From contig LXTR01000029.1 of assembly GCA_001683825.1 (NCBI GenBank), positions 62,001 to 126,000 of the forward strand: a stretch of 64,000 bases of DNA. Direction: 5' to 3'. Below are positions 63,969-64,000 of the stretch, piece after piece. Source of the stretch: Flavobacteriaceae bacterium CP2B (GTDB taxonomy: Bacteria; Bacteroidota; Bacteroidia; Flavobacteriales; Flavobacteriaceae). A program made the translations under genes and the position numbers. Below the pieces are notes generated by a model. It did not search any database and had not been told where the DNA came from. It saw only the letters and a list, made by a program, of their open reading frames with translations. Position 1 is the first letter of the stretch, and every line of letters begins with the position of its first letter.

Positions 63969-64000
63969 AACAGGTTATTCAGAACGAGAAACCTCCGTGG

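Overview
The window looks like a chromosomal segment of a marine-type Flavobacteriaceae (Bacteroidota). The grounds are two SusC/SusD pairs, lipoprotein signal peptides, TonB-dependent receptors with carboxypeptidase-like N-terminal domains, starts that lack Shine-Dalgarno sequences, and promoters that often carry the Bacteroidota -7 element TAnnTTTG. GC content is high for the family, which brings Robiginitalea-like genera to mind; that genus-level guess is weak. No tRNA, rRNA, prophage, transposase or CRISPR locus was seen.

Layout. 1-8692 (+): the end of a SusC receptor and its SusD, then an outer-surface cassette of two FG-GAP/UnbV-ASPIC proteins flanking a vanadium-haloperoxidase/PAP2 lipoprotein. 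8707-16504: a polyprenyl synthase (-), then a TetR-TolC-adaptor-RND efflux operon with an operator-like inverted repeat. 16573-20880 (-): a second SusC/SusD pair. 21068-30041: housekeeping genes aspS, a CLC protein without its gating glutamate, a cold-shock protein, tadA, dxs, a DUF3078 protein and dgt. 30111-42137: a phosphate-acquisition island with a TonB-dependent receptor, a beta-helix lipoprotein with an internal duplication, a truncated receptor paralogue, a MORN-repeat protein, an OprO/P-type porin, a PiT transporter with a PhoU-like tail, and a Na/Pi cotransporter. 42419-45877: a PepSY-like protein, then nadD, gmk and yicC with an eight-unit palindromic repeat array between gmk and nadD. 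45924-58550: a probable 3-keto-sugar catabolism locus with two GMC oxidoreductases, one gluconate-dehydrogenase-type small subunit, three TIM-barrel isomerase-like proteins, two DUF1080 lipoproteins, one Gfo/Idh/MocA enzyme and one NupG-like transporter. 59167-62750 (-): class Ia ribonucleotide reductase nrdB-nrdA. A hypothetical secreted protein ends the window.

The most interesting signal is in the phosphate island. Five upstream regions carry direct TAAC-like repeats with an exact 11-bp period, at the same distances (40, 29 and often 18 bp) from the TTTG of a promoter element. This is the geometry of PhoB/PhoP boxes. One of the five sits in front of no gene but is followed about 100 bp later by a strong orphan terminator, which suggests a phosphate-regulated small RNA. 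The same boxes precede the TonB receptor/beta-helix lipoprotein pair and a truncated copy of that receptor, so this pair is predicted to be an outer-membrane phosphate or phospho-ester uptake system.
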